Source: Streptomyces sp. NBC_00775 (GTDB lineage: Bacteria; Actinomycetota; Actinomycetes; Streptomycetales; Streptomycetaceae). Taken from it: DNA of 64,000 nucleotides. The stretch is taken from NCBI RefSeq assembly GCF_036347135.1, contig NZ_CP108938.1, positions 4,030,001 to 4,094,000 on the forward strand, written 5' to 3'. The translations under genes were made by a program, and so were the position numbers. Under the pieces are notes generated by a model. It did no database searches, was not told where the DNA came from, and saw only the letters and a program-made list of their open reading frames with translations. Every line of letters begins with the position of its first letter. The first letter of the stretch is position 1. Below, piece after piece: positions 8,631 to 17,251 of this stretch.

Positions 8631-8714
8631 GAGTCCCCACCCCCTGGTCGCCATGCGTCCGGGGCGCGGTCACGTCCCGGTCCACCAGTCCAAGCGGAAC
8701 AAGGACGTGGGACA

Positions 8715-8769
8715 TCACATGTGGCTGGAGTGACATGTGACACATAACGAGTTTCCCGAGTTCGTACAA
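8715..8769 (-). promoter_or_regulatory. Candidate promoter with TCACATGT inverted repeat
   Basis: On the minus strand TTGTAC (8769-8764) and TATGTG (8746-8741) are spaced by 17 bases, a plausible vegetative promoter for the 140-aa gene. An inverted repeat, TCACATGT-N10-ACATGTGA (8715-8740), with perfect 8-base arms covers the expected start of transcription, as an operator would. The remaining part of the 8631-8928 gap has no gene that I can see. Confidence 0.35.
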
Positions 8770-8928
8770 CGATTCGCCCAACTCAAGCGTCTTCCCTCCC
8801 CTCTCAAGGGAGGAGATTGATAGCTGATGCGGCATATGCGAGAAATGCCATTCGAATGGAAGTGCGACAACGCGGCGTGTTATCACCGGTGCCAACTGCC
8901 CACTCCCGCACACCATTTGGAGGTCCGC

Positions 8929-10023
8929 ATGCCCCTGAGGCACCCGCTGGCGGTACTCGCTCTGGCCGCCGCGACCGTGATCGCCGTCGCACCCCACGCG
9001 AGCGCGTCGGCCGTCACCGTCAGCGCGCACACCGCTGCCGCCTCGAAGCCCGCCCAAGCGGTCCAGTACGTACAGGACTCGCTCTACGCCGCCGGAGACT
9101 CCGGCTACCTGCACCGCCGCGCCAACGCCGACGGCTCGCCCGGCCCGTACACCTGGCGCGGCTACGACGGGACCGAGCGCACGCTCGACACCTACAGCGG
9201 CGCGCTTCCGGGCCAGTACGGGTACTACGGCACCGGCAGCGACACCGTCCTCGCCTCGGAGCAGTACGCCGGCGGGCAGGCCCGGTTGCTGAACCCGGCG
9301 ACCGGCGCGGCGATCGACGTCACCGTGCCCGACGGGCAGTACGTCGCCGCCGCCTTCGGCTCCACGCTGATCACGCAGGAGTACAACGAGGTGTGGCAGG
9401 CCGTCCGCCTGCACGTCCTGCGGGTGTCGGACACCGGAGCGATCGTCAGCGACCTTCCGGTGGACCCGCCCGGGAGCCAGTTCTTCCACAAGGAGCAGAC
9501 GGTGCTCGCGGGGGACGACAACTCCGCGCTCATCCGGTTCCGGCACGCGACGGCCATCGGAGTGCTCGACCTCACCACCGGCGCAATCACCGAGGTCAGC
9601 ACCCACGCCACGGACGACGACCCGCTCCGGCTCCAGGCGGCGCTCTCCCCCACGCACATCGCCGTCTACCACGAGGGCGCGGCCCAGGCCCGGGTCGTAC
9701 GGCGCGACGACCCGGCCGGCGCGCAGAGCGCGGTGACCGTGCCGCAGTCGCCGGCCGGCACCGCGTTCGTCGGCCTGGCCGGGGAGTGGCTGCTCACGTC
9801 CTACCGGCCGCCGTACGGGACGACTCCTGGCCCCGGCGGACCGCTGCTGGCCACTCCGCTGGAGGGTGGCGCCCCGAGCACGCTGCTGGAGTCCGCCGAG
9901 CCGCAGATCGTGCAGGTTCCGGACGGTGGGGCGGTCGTCGTGGGCCCGTCGGCTGACGGCACGTGGACCGCGCAACGCGTCACGGTGGCGCCGAGCGGGA
10001 AGCTCGCGCTTCAGGTTCTCTGA
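8929..10023 (+). CDS. Secreted protein, probable beta-propeller-like fold
   Basis: Exported protein of 364 aa. ATG 8929 is chosen because GGAGG lies five bases upstream and is directly followed by a Sec signal (PLRHPLAVLALAAATVIAVA, cleavage near ASA-SA); the open frame extends upstream to 8827 but without a ribosome site or signal logic. The mature part has repeating strand-turn blocks (LYAAGDSGYLHRR, YTWRGYDGTERTLDTYSG, VLASEQYAGGQARLLNPATG, IGVLDLTTGAITEV), resembling the N-terminal half of Streptomyces VCBS/FG-GAP exoproteins, but no calcium-binding DxNxDG repeat is present here. Function unknown; it may be a stand-alone or shortened relative of those proteins. A strong hairpin follows. 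Confidence 0.7.
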   Translation: MPLRHPLAVLALAAATVIAVAPHASASAVTVSAHTAAASKPAQAVQYVQDSLYAAGDSGYLHRRANADGSPGPYTWRGYDGTERTLDTYSGALPGQYGYYGTGSDTVLASEQYAGGQARLLNPATGAAIDVTVPDGQYVAAAFGSTLITQEYNEVWQAVRLHVLRVSDTGAIVSDLPVDPPGSQFFHKEQTVLAGDDNSALIRFRHATAIGVLDLTTGAITEVSTHATDDDPLRLQAALSPTHIAVYHEGAAQARVVRRDDPAGAQSAVTVPQSPAGTAFVGLAGEWLLTSYRPPYGTTPGPGGPLLATPLEGGAPSTLLESAEPQIVQVPDGGAVVVGPSADGTWTAQRVTVAPSGKLALQVL

Positions 10024-10035
10024 GCCGACGCTGCT

Positions 10036-10067
10036 GGGCGCGCCCCCTGGGAACTCGGGGCGCGCCC
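10036..10067 (+). terminator. Hairpin after secreted protein gene
   Basis: Perfect 11-bp stem GGGCGCGCCCC / GGGGCGCGCCC with a 10-base loop, 12 bases beyond the stop. A second GC-rich inverted block follows directly to about 10085. Confidence 0.7.
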
Positions 10068-10216
10068 GCCTCGGGGCGGGCGCGGCGTGGAACCGCCGTG
10101 AGGCGACCTGCGCACCCCCGCGAAGTGAGCGCCTGACGTGATGTTTTGCGTTTGCTGTGCGCTTGGTAAGCAGGCCCCCCTGTGACGGGTGGGGCGTTTG
10201 TTAACCATTTCTAGGG

Positions 10217-12961
10217 GTGGGGCAGTTGAGTCGCAGGACGACCCATGCGTACAAACCGCTGAGTCTGAAGCGGAGGGCGTGGATCACGGTAGGGGCGGTC
10301 GTACTCGGAGGCGCGGGCATCGTCACGTACGCCGTCGCGAATCCGTCGTCGGATCCGGGAGACAAGGCAGCCGGTTCACGCAAGGCCGCGACGCACACAC
10401 TGAAACTCAAGGACGAGGGGTCGGGCCGCAAGGGGCTTCCCCAGCAGGCCACCGACCGCTTCAGCGCCGTCCTGCTGACCTGGAGCGACCCGGACGCGAA
10501 GCCGAAGGGCACGCCCGAGGTGCGCTACCGCGCGCTGGAGACCGGCAAGTGGTCGGGCTGGCAGAAGCTGCCGGACGACCCGTTCTCGGCGGATGGCAAG
10601 GAGGCCGCGCGGGCCGGAACGCGCGGTGGCACCGCGTCCGTGTGGACCGGCGACGCGGACGGCGTCCAGGTGCGCGTGACCGGCGCCGACGGCACGGCGG
10701 CGAAGGGCCAGCCGGCGGGCATGGACGTCCGGCTGCTCGACCCCGGCACCGACCCCGTCACCAAGGGGCACGGCACGGAGCCCGCCGCGTACGCCCTCCC
10801 GGTGGAGGAGACGACCCCCGCGGCCACGGACACGGCGACGCCGACCGACCCGACGACCACCGACTCACCGACACCGACCGATCCGGCGACCACGGACTCG
10901 GCGACGCCGACCGACCCGCCGGTCCCGACCGACACCGCGTCGCCCACCGACACGGCACCGGCCACCACGGAGCCCCCGAGCCCGACGCCCTCCCCCTCGG
11001 ACACCGTCCCGGCTCCCCGCCCCTCGACGGTCGTCAAGCCGCCGGTCATCACGCAGGCGGAGTGGGGCGCCTCCACCGACTACGACGGCACCCCCGAGTA
11101 CGGCACCGAGATCAAGGCGGCCGTCGTCCACCACACGGGCGTCGACAGCGACAACAAGCTCTCCTGCGGCGAGTCCCGGGCCCGGCTGCGCACCATCCAG
11201 CAGGAACACTTCTCGCGCGGCTACTTCGACATCGGCTACAACTTCGTCGTCGACAAGTGCGGCCAGATCTTCGAGGGCCGCAGCGGCGGCATGGACCTCC
11301 CGGTGATCGGAGCGCACGACGTCGGCTTCAACACCAACACGGTCGGCATCTCGTACATAGGCAACTACGAGACCGCCAAGCCGAGCCGGGCCGGCCTGGA
11401 GGCGATATCCCGGATCGTCGCCTGGAAGTTCGGCATGTACGGCGTCGACCCGAACGGCAAGGTCACGCTGGTGTCCGGCAGCGCCAAGGGCCAGGACGGC
11501 AACCTCGTCGACAAGGGCACGTCGATCACCCTGCCCACGGTCTTCGGCCACCGCGACACCAACGCGACCGCCTGCCCCGGCGCCAACCTCTACCCGAAGC
11601 TCGCCGAGATCCGCCGGTACGCGGCGAGCGCCGGCAAGAACTCGGCGATCCCGACGGCCGACTTCAACCGTGACGGCGTCAGCGACCTCGTCGCCGGTAC
11701 GCCCAAGGCGTCGGGCGGCGTCGGCAGCGTCACCCTGGTCCCGGGCGGCCTGAAGGGCCCGGTCCCCGCGTCGAAGGTGTCGCTCACCCAGAACAGCGCG
11801 GGCGTCCCCGGCACCTCCGAGGCGGGCGACAACTGGGGCGCCGCCACCGCGTGGGGCGACGTCAACGGCGACGGCTACGCGGACCTCGCGGTCGGCGCAC
11901 CCGGCGAGGACGACACCAGTGGCAACACCGACCGGGGTTCCGTGACGGTCCTGTACGGCCCGGCCCTCAACACCGGACTCTCGTACGCCACTTCGACGGT
12001 CACCGCGGCCGGCTCCAAGCTCGGCTCGGCCGTCACGGCCGGCGACTTCAACGCGGACGGCAAGGCGGACGTCTTCGCCGCGGGCACCGGCAACGGCGGC
12101 AGCTGGAACGCCCGCCTGACCGGCGGCGCCACCCAGACCGGCACCCTCACCACGTCGACGAGCGCGATCGCGTACGCCGATGCCGCGACCGGCGACTTCA
12201 ACCGGGACGGCTACGCGGATGTGGCCCTCAACTACCGTGACGCGGGCGGCATCGGCCGGGTCACCTGGTTCAAGGGCGGCGCGTCGGGCCTCACGAAGGT
12301 GTCCACGCTCAGCGTCAAGGGCGGCCGTTCGATCGCTGCCGGTGACGTGAACGGCAACGGCTACGACGACCTCGTCATCGGTCAGCCGTACGCCTCCGAG
12401 TCCGGTGCCGTCTCCGGCGGCCAGGTCACCATGGTCCCCGGCACCGCCACCGGCTTCACCACCACCGGTATGACGACGGTCCAGCAGGACACCACGGGTG
12501 TCCCGGGCGCCAACGAGTCCGGCGACGCGCTGGGATCCTCCGTCTCCGTCGGCGACTACAACCTCGACGGCTACGCGGACGTCGTCGCGGGCGCCCCGAA
12601 CGAGGACATCACGCGGGACTCGGTCAACCGCTCCAACGCGGGGTCCGCCCTCCTCCTGAAGGGCAGTTCCACGGGCCTCACCGGCTCCGGCGCGATCGCC
12701 GTCTCGCAGGACACCTCGGGCGTCCCCGGCAACACCGAGACGGACGACAAGCTGGGCTCGGCCGTCTCCCTGACCGACCTGTCCGGGTACGGGCGCACCG
12801 ACCTGGTCCTCGGCACCGAGGGCGAGGACGGCGGCGACGGCATCCTGCTGTACGTGCCCAGCAACAGCACGGGGCTCGGCCTGACCCAGGGCGCGGTCTA
12901 CAGCAAGACGCAGCTCGGTACGCCGACGGGGGCGCACCTGGGGCAGACGCTGGCGCCGTAG
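10217..12961 (+). CDS. N-acetylmuramoyl-L-alanine amidase (PGRP type) with FG-GAP propeller
   Basis: Large exported peptidoglycan hydrolase, 914 aa, cleaving the MurNAc-L-Ala bond. Order: short basic N-terminus; signal anchor about 21-42 (WITVGAVVLGGAGIVTYAVA); N-terminal beta region; Thr/Pro/Asp-rich linker about 195-272 (TDPTTTDSPTPTDPATTDSA); amidase_2/PGRP domain about 276-468 with zinc ligands in VVHHTG, GHRDTN and ACPG; then about seven FG-GAP repeats (480-914) with calcium loops such as DFNRDG, DVNGDG, DFNADG and DYNLDG, forming an integrin-type propeller for wall or substrate binding. GTG 10217 is the open-frame start; TTG 10226, six bases after GGGGTGGGG, is an alternative. No neighbour is obviously functionally linked. 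Confidence 0.88.
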   Translation: MGQLSRRTTHAYKPLSLKRRAWITVGAVVLGGAGIVTYAVANPSSDPGDKAAGSRKAATHTLKLKDEGSGRKGLPQQATDRFSAVLLTWSDPDAKPKGTPEVRYRALETGKWSGWQKLPDDPFSADGKEAARAGTRGGTASVWTGDADGVQVRVTGADGTAAKGQPAGMDVRLLDPGTDPVTKGHGTEPAAYALPVEETTPAATDTATPTDPTTTDSPTPTDPATTDSATPTDPPVPTDTASPTDTAPATTEPPSPTPSPSDTVPAPRPSTVVKPPVITQAEWGASTDYDGTPEYGTEIKAAVVHHTGVDSDNKLSCGESRARLRTIQQEHFSRGYFDIGYNFVVDKCGQIFEGRSGGMDLPVIGAHDVGFNTNTVGISYIGNYETAKPSRAGLEAISRIVAWKFGMYGVDPNGKVTLVSGSAKGQDGNLVDKGTSITLPTVFGHRDTNATACPGANLYPKLAEIRRYAASAGKNSAIPTADFNRDGVSDLVAGTPKASGGVGSVTLVPGGLKGPVPASKVSLTQNSAGVPGTSEAGDNWGAATAWGDVNGDGYADLAVGAPGEDDTSGNTDRGSVTVLYGPALNTGLSYATSTVTAAGSKLGSAVTAGDFNADGKADVFAAGTGNGGSWNARLTGGATQTGTLTTSTSAIAYADAATGDFNRDGYADVALNYRDAGGIGRVTWFKGGASGLTKVSTLSVKGGRSIAAGDVNGNGYDDLVIGQPYASESGAVSGGQVTMVPGTATGFTTTGMTTVQQDTTGVPGANESGDALGSSVSVGDYNLDGYADVVAGAPNEDITRDSVNRSNAGSALLLKGSSTGLTGSGAIAVSQDTSGVPGNTETDDKLGSAVSLTDLSGYGRTDLVLGTEGEDGGDGILLYVPSNSTGLGLTQGAVYSKTQLGTPTGAHLGQTLAP

Positions 12962-12979
12962 CGCGTACCGAACCCCCTT

Positions 12980-13019
12980 CCGGAGCCGGTGGTCAGGCCT
13001 TGCTCTCCACCGGCTCCGG
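12980..13019. terminator. Bidirectional hairpin between amidase and MFS genes
   Basis: Perfect 13-bp stem CCGGAGCCGGTGG / CCACCGGCTCCGG with a 14-base loop. It lies between convergent genes, and its right arm is inside the last codons of the MFS gene, so it can end both transcripts. Confidence 0.75.
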
Positions 13020-14465
13020 CACGGCGGCCGCCCGCCCCTCCGGCACCGGCACCCGGTGCGCGTCCACCACGAGCGCGGCGATCAGCGCCGCCAGCAGCAG
13101 CGAGCCCATGGCCCACCAGGTGGCGACGTTGAAGCCGTGGACGGCGGCGCGGGAGGCGAGGGCGCGGCGGTCGGTGCCGGGCCCGGCGTGCGCGGTCGCG
13201 TAGCGGGTCGTCACGCTCGCGGCGATCGTGTTCAGCAGTGCCGTACCGATCGAACCACCCACCTGCTGGGCGGTGTTGAAGGTGGCGGAGGCCGCGCCCG
13301 AGTCCCGCGGGGCGACGCTTCCGGTGGCCAGGGAGACGCACGTCATCATCGCGGTGCCCATGCCGAGGCCGAGCATCAGCATGCCGGGCAGGACGTGGGA
13401 GGCGTACGCGGGCTCCACGCCGACCTGCGCGATGATCGCCAGCGCGCCGGCGGCCAGCAGCAGTCCGGGGACGATCAGGGTGCGCGGCGGGACCCGGTTG
13501 AGCAGCCGGGCCGCGATCTGCGTCGAGCCGGTGATCATGCCGACGGTGATGGGGAGATAGGCGAGCCCGGTCTTCAGGGGCGAGTAGCCGAGGACGCGCT
13601 GGAAGTAGTACGTGAGGAAGAGGAAGACGCCGAACATCCCGATCGTGACGAAGAGGATGGTCAGGAACGCCCCCACGCGCTGCCGGTCCTTCACCACCGA
13701 CATCGGCAGCAGCGGCACCCGTGCCCGGGTCTGCCACAGCGCGAAGAGACCGAGCAGGACGACCCCGGCGGCGAGCAGGCCGAGGACCAGAGCGTCGCCC
13801 CAACTCCGCGACTCCGCTTCGGAGAAGCCGTACACCAGCGAGAGCATTCCGGCCGAGCCGAGCAGCGCGCCCGGCACGTCGAGGCGCGCGTCCTCGCGGC
13901 GGCCGCCGCTGTCGAGCAGCACCCACGCTCCGGCGAACGCGACGATCGCGATCGGGACGTTGACGTACAGGCACCAGCGCCAGTCCAGGTACTCGGTGAG
14001 GAGGCCGCCCGCGAGCAGCCCGATCGCCGCGCCCGCGCCGACGATCGCGCCGAACACACCGAAGGCCTTGCCGCGTTCCCTGGGATCGGTGAACGTCGTG
14101 GTGAGCAGCGCCAGGGCGGCGGGGGCGAGCAGCGCCGCGAAGACGCCCTGGAGGGCGCGCGCCCCGAACAGCATCCCGGAGCCGGTCGCCGCACCGCCCA
14201 GGGCGGACGCGGCGGCGAAGCCCAACAGGCCGGTCATGAAGGCGAGTTTGCGCCCGGCGAGATCACCGACCCGGCCGCCGAGCAGCAGCAGTCCGCCGAA
14301 GGCCAGCGTGTAGGCCGTAATCACCCACTGCCGGTTTCCGTCCGACATGTTCAGGTCGGTCTGGGCGGACGGCAGGGCGATGTTCACGATGGTCATGTCG
14401 AGGATGACCATCAGCTGTGCGAGCGCGATGACGACCAGCGCCCACCAACGGCGGTTCTCGGCCAC
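12993..14465 (-). CDS. DHA2-family (14-TMS) MFS drug exporter
   Basis: Proton-driven multidrug or antibiotic exporter of the EmrB/QacA type, 490 aa, with about 14 hydrophobic segments. Family motifs are visible: motif D1 LDMTIVNIALP at the first helix, motif A GRVGDLAGRKLAF, and motif C-like GAIVGAGAAIGLLAGGLLTE in helix 5. GTG 14465 has GGGAGG four bases upstream. It stands alone with no adjacent regulator; a short inverted repeat CCGTT-TGAG-AACGG (14514-14527) lies upstream and could bind one. Substrate cannot be predicted. Confidence 0.88.
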   Translation of the reverse strand: MAENRRWWALVVIALAQLMVILDMTIVNIALPSAQTDLNMSDGNRQWVITAYTLAFGGLLLLGGRVGDLAGRKLAFMTGLLGFAAASALGGAATGSGMLFGARALQGVFAALLAPAALALLTTTFTDPRERGKAFGVFGAIVGAGAAIGLLAGGLLTEYLDWRWCLYVNVPIAIVAFAGAWVLLDSGGRREDARLDVPGALLGSAGMLSLVYGFSEAESRSWGDALVLGLLAAGVVLLGLFALWQTRARVPLLPMSVVKDRQRVGAFLTILFVTIGMFGVFLFLTYYFQRVLGYSPLKTGLAYLPITVGMITGSTQIAARLLNRVPPRTLIVPGLLLAAGALAIIAQVGVEPAYASHVLPGMLMLGLGMGTAMMTCVSLATGSVAPRDSGAASATFNTAQQVGGSIGTALLNTIAASVTTRYATAHAGPGTDRRALASRAAVHGFNVATWWAMGSLLLAALIAALVVDAHRVPVPEGRAAAVPEPVESKA

Positions 14466-14566
14466 GAGGCCTCCCGAGTCCGGCAGTTGCCCCCATGTTC
14501 ACTCCGGAGCCCACCGTTTGAGAACGGTCGCGTACCTTAAGAGCCGGTAATTTCGGCCAAGGACGG

Positions 14567-14989
14567 TCAGCGCATGGCCTCCCGGCACAGCAACCGCAGC
14601 GAACCGTCACCCGCGTAACAGCGGCGGGCCTCCTCCACCGGGTCCCACAGGCGTCCGTCGGGGGTGCGCAGCCAGTGCTCGCCGCCGGTTTCCCACCACT
14701 CCGCACCCGTGTGCCGCGCGACGACCTCACCGGCGTACGCGCCGAATCCGCGCAGCACGGTCCCGACGGCGTCGTACGGCGCCCCGTCCCGGCGTATCTC
14801 CTCGATCATCCGGTCGAGGCGCCACAGGCTCTGCGCCGAGTAGTCGAGGCGCAGCCGGGCGCCCTCACGCATCGTCGCGACCGCGTCCGCGGCCCAGCGC
14901 ACGGGCTTGGTCGCGGCTGAGGGTCTGGTTGCTCGAGTTGCGTTCACACTCGGAAGAGCGCTCTCCGGGCGGGATTCGTCACGCGTCAC
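14567..14989 (-). CDS. Unknown 140-aa protein, paralogue of 8208-8630 product
   Basis: Soluble protein of unknown function. Matching blocks to the 8208-8630 protein: RLRLDYSAQSLWRLD, VLRGFGAYAGEVVARHTGAEW, and RTPDGRLWDPVEEARRCYAG. A hydrophilic N-terminal extension of about 25 residues differs. GTG 14989 lacks a good ribosome site; GTG 14947 (VNATRATRPS) is an alternative start and would leave about 126 residues. The two copies lie 6 kb apart on the same strand and are not adjacent to shared neighbours, so they are dispersed duplicates rather than an operon. Confidence 0.65.
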   Translation of the reverse strand: MTRDESRPESALPSVNATRATRPSAATKPVRWAADAVATMREGARLRLDYSAQSLWRLDRMIEEIRRDGAPYDAVGTVLRGFGAYAGEVVARHTGAEWWETGGEHWLRTPDGRLWDPVEEARRCYAGDGSLRLLCREAMR

Positions 14990-15066
14990 GGGAGAGTTCG
15001 CGACACCGGCTCAGGACCGCCATCTCCCTCCCAGGACGCTCACAGGAACCCCTCAGCCCATCTGGT

Positions 15067-15630
15067 TTACGCCTTCCCCCGCGCCCTCCGGGACACCACG
15101 GCCTTCAGCACCCGCCGCCCCTCCGTCGACACGTCCAGGGCCGGCCTGAGTCCGCCCACGCCTCGGCCCGCGAGCAGCTCCAGGATGGTGACCTGGCGGC
15201 GCAGTTCGGCGGCGACGAGCGGCGACATGCCGTCCGTACGGCCCTCGCGACGGGCCGTCACACAGGACTCGGCGTCGTCGGCGTGGTCCAGGTGCCGGTG
15301 GACCTGGAGGGCGGCGACGGAACAGGCGTCGGCCCAGAGGCGCAGTTCGGCGGCGGTGGGCTCGGCGGGGACCGCGTCGAGCATGCGGCGGGTGAGTACG
15401 GCGGCCTTGTCCTCGTCGGTCACGGCCGGCTCGGGGACGTCGGCGTCCAGTTTGGCGCGCGCCTGCTCCAGGCGCTCGCCCCACGGGTTCCCTTCCGCCA
15501 GGCTCGCCCACAGGGGCCGCAGGATGTCGTCGTCACCGCCCAGCAGAGGTACGCACCGATCCAAACAAGCCAGACCGCTCGCCGCCAGACCTCGCTCGTC
15601 GGCCTGAGCGATCAGTTCCACCAGGCTCAT
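15067..15630 (-). CDS. Unknown helical protein, 187 aa
   Basis: No family recognised. The translation is largely alpha-helical and rich in Ala/Leu/Arg, with DLD/ADE acidic turns (LVELIAQADERGLAASGLACLD, LRPLWASLAEGNPWGERLEQ). No signal peptide, membrane segment or metal motif. ATG 15630 (MSLVELI) is preferred over GTG 15633 because AGGGAGA lies at a proper distance. It is 83 bases downstream of no partner on the same strand start and may be co-transcribed with the 15717-16217 gene. Confidence 0.55.
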   Translation of the reverse strand: MSLVELIAQADERGLAASGLACLDRCVPLLGGDDDILRPLWASLAEGNPWGERLEQARAKLDADVPEPAVTDEDKAAVLTRRMLDAVPAEPTAAELRLWADACSVAALQVHRHLDHADDAESCVTARREGRTDGMSPLVAAELRRQVTILELLAGRGVGGLRPALDVSTEGRRVLKAVVSRRARGKA

Positions 15631-15716
15631 CACGTCTCCCTAGAAATCCCTCGACAGGGCGCCTCTCCCTAACGGAGCCCGCACTTCCCCTTACTGCGTG
15701 CGACGGACCAGGAGTG

Positions 15717-16217
15717 TCACAGCGGCACCACACCGAGCCGGTCGAGCAGCCGGAAGAAGAGGTTTTCGGCCAACGGTTCGGGGTCCGCGTTCAGTACGTC
15801 GAGGAGGGGCTGGGCGGTGACGGTGCGCCCGGCTTCGGCGGCCCACGCGACGGCCCGGTCGGCGGCGTCGGCCGGTTCGAGGAAGTAGTCGTCGACGCCG
15901 AGCTCGTCCTCGCCGCCGACGTACCCGGCCATCGCCTCCCGCGCCAGACACGCCGTCCACACACCGCTGTGCGGCGCGGCCGCCTCGACGGCCACGCAGT
16001 CGCTGTCCATGACGTACCCGAAGAGCGCGGGCGCGCCGGTCTCCCGGGCGAGCGTGCTCATCTTCCCGATGTCGCCGTCGCCGCCCGGGTACTCCCACAC
16101 CTGCCACCCGTCGGGCGCCACGGTGCGCCGCACCATGCCCCGCGCGCCCGCCAGCGCGTCCAGCTCCGCGAGCGGCCGCTCGCTTCTGCCCACGATGTAG
16201 TACCCCCAGTAGCCCAT
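15717..16217 (-). CDS. Unknown protein, 166 aa
   Basis: Cytoplasmic protein of unknown function, beginning MGYWGYYIVGRSERPLAEL. Aromatic N-terminus, then an acidic alternating strand/helix pattern with GWQVWEYPGGDGDIGKMSTL and VGGEDELGVDDYFLEPADAA. The start ATG 16217 is supported by GGGGGGACC. The size and composition resemble small Streptomyces proteins that accompany regulatory loci, but I cannot assign a family. Gap to the next gene on its left is 86 bases. Confidence 0.55.
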   Translation of the reverse strand: MGYWGYYIVGRSERPLAELDALAGARGMVRRTVAPDGWQVWEYPGGDGDIGKMSTLARETGAPALFGYVMDSDCVAVEAAAPHSGVWTACLAREAMAGYVGGEDELGVDDYFLEPADAADRAVAWAAEAGRTVTAQPLLDVLNADPEPLAENLFFRLLDRLGVVPL

Positions 16218-16349
16218 TCCGGTCCCCCCGGCGTCTCGGTTCGGCGGCTCGCGCCGAATACACCACAGGGGTGCGGGAGTTGGCCAGGGAAACGGACGAA
16301 TCGGTCCGCGCCGGACGGCCGGACGGTCGGACGGGGGCGGCGGCTCGCG

Positions 16350-17102
16350 TCAGACGCCGACGGGAAGCGGGCCCTCGTACGCCTTCTGGTTCTGCATCCG
16401 GGTCAGCCGCAGCACGACGAGGATCGCGAGCACGGCAGCCACGATGTCGATGGCGTCGGCGACCATGACCTGGCCGACGGCGTCGTGGATCTCCTGGGCC
16501 GTGTCGGCCTTGCGGTACTCGGTGAACCCGGCCCGGCCGGCGAGCAGCCCGACGACCCACGCCGTCCACCAGCCATTGACCAGCCCGTGCGAGCCCCGGC
16601 CGCCATGAGGGCCGCTCGCGTCCCAGATGTCCAGCATGACCCGGCGCGGGCGCCACAGGTTCAGCACCGGCACGAACCAGCCCCAGATCACCCAGCCCCG
16701 CGACGTGCTGTGCCCGAGCGGGTTGAACACCTCGGCGTTGACGCGCACCCGCTGGAACCAGATCAGGTAGACGACGATGGCCGCCACAAGGGCGGCCGAC
16801 TGCACGTACCCGGCCGCGGAGTAGAGCGCGTCCGCGTGGTCGGCCCGCCGCTGCAGGTCGGCGGAGGTGCCGCCGTCCGCGAGGGCACCCGACACATCGG
16901 ACATCGTGAAATCCGCCCAGATCGCGAGCACGTCGGAGGCTATGACCACACCGAGCATGACGGCCGCGGCCCGCCCGAGCCCCACCGGCGAGCGCAGCCA
17001 GGCGGGGCCGTGCGGCGAGGTGAAGTGGGAGAACACGGGCTGAGGAGACACAGGCTGAGGAGACACGGGCTGAGGAGAAACGGGCTGCGGCGGCATGGTC
17101 AT
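16350..17102 (-). CDS. DUF4328-type membrane protein with PQPVS repeats
   Basis: Integral membrane protein, 250 aa. N-terminal cytoplasmic tail is built of a five-residue PQPVS repeat (residues about 5-22), then four membrane segments: AAAVMLGVVIASDVLAIW, SAALVAAIVVYLIWFQRV, a GWVIWGWFVPVLNLWRPRRV segment, and ADAIDIVAAVLAILVVLRL. The WxxWFxPxxNLxRPxxVMxDIW signature is that of DUF4328 proteins, function unknown. ATG 17102 follows a GGGGGG run at five bases; ATG 17096 is an equally in-frame alternative. Proline repeats of this kind are common in Streptomyces membrane proteins and may bind partner proteins. Confidence 0.75.
   Translation of the reverse strand: MTMPPQPVSPQPVSPQPVSPQPVFSHFTSPHGPAWLRSPVGLGRAAAVMLGVVIASDVLAIWADFTMSDVSGALADGGTSADLQRRADHADALYSAAGYVQSAALVAAIVVYLIWFQRVRVNAEVFNPLGHSTSRGWVIWGWFVPVLNLWRPRRVMLDIWDASGPHGGRGSHGLVNGWWTAWVVGLLAGRAGFTEYRKADTAQEIHDAVGQVMVADAIDIVAAVLAILVVLRLTRMQNQKAYEGPLPVGV
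17035..17090. repeat. 15-bp tandem repeat, 3.7 copies, coding PQPVS
   Basis: Units ACGGGCTGAGGAGAC, ACAGGCTGAGGAGAC, ACGGGCTGAGGAGAA and a partial fourth copy. The period is a multiple of three, so copy-number change would alter only the length of the proline-rich tail of the DUF4328 protein. Confidence 0.8.
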
Positions 17103-17159
17103 GGGAACCCCCCGGACTACAGGCACGAGGGATCGCGGAAGACCTCGTACGGACACAAG

Positions 17160-17198
17160 AAGCCGGGCGTTCCCCTCCCCAGGGGTCGCGCCCGGCTT
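17160..17198 (-). terminator. Hairpin after hexosaminidase gene
   Basis: Stem AAGCCGGGCG / CGCCCGGCTT (10 bp) with an inner CCCCT/AGGGG pair, 54 bases past the hexosaminidase stop on the minus strand. Confidence 0.65.
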
Positions 17199-17251
17199 AC
17201 GAACAAGTATCCGGAAGATACGTTTCCAGTCGCCCGTACGTCCAGCGTGTC

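Noticed and set aside
8164..9975. 603-codon open frame antisense to the secreted-protein gene
   Set aside because: Runs through the 140-aa gene and the secreted gene in a shadow frame; Arg/Gly-rich with no domain.
17035..17090. CRISPR-like short repeats
   Set aside because: 15-bp head-to-tail units without spacers, inside a coding region; a simple protein repeat.
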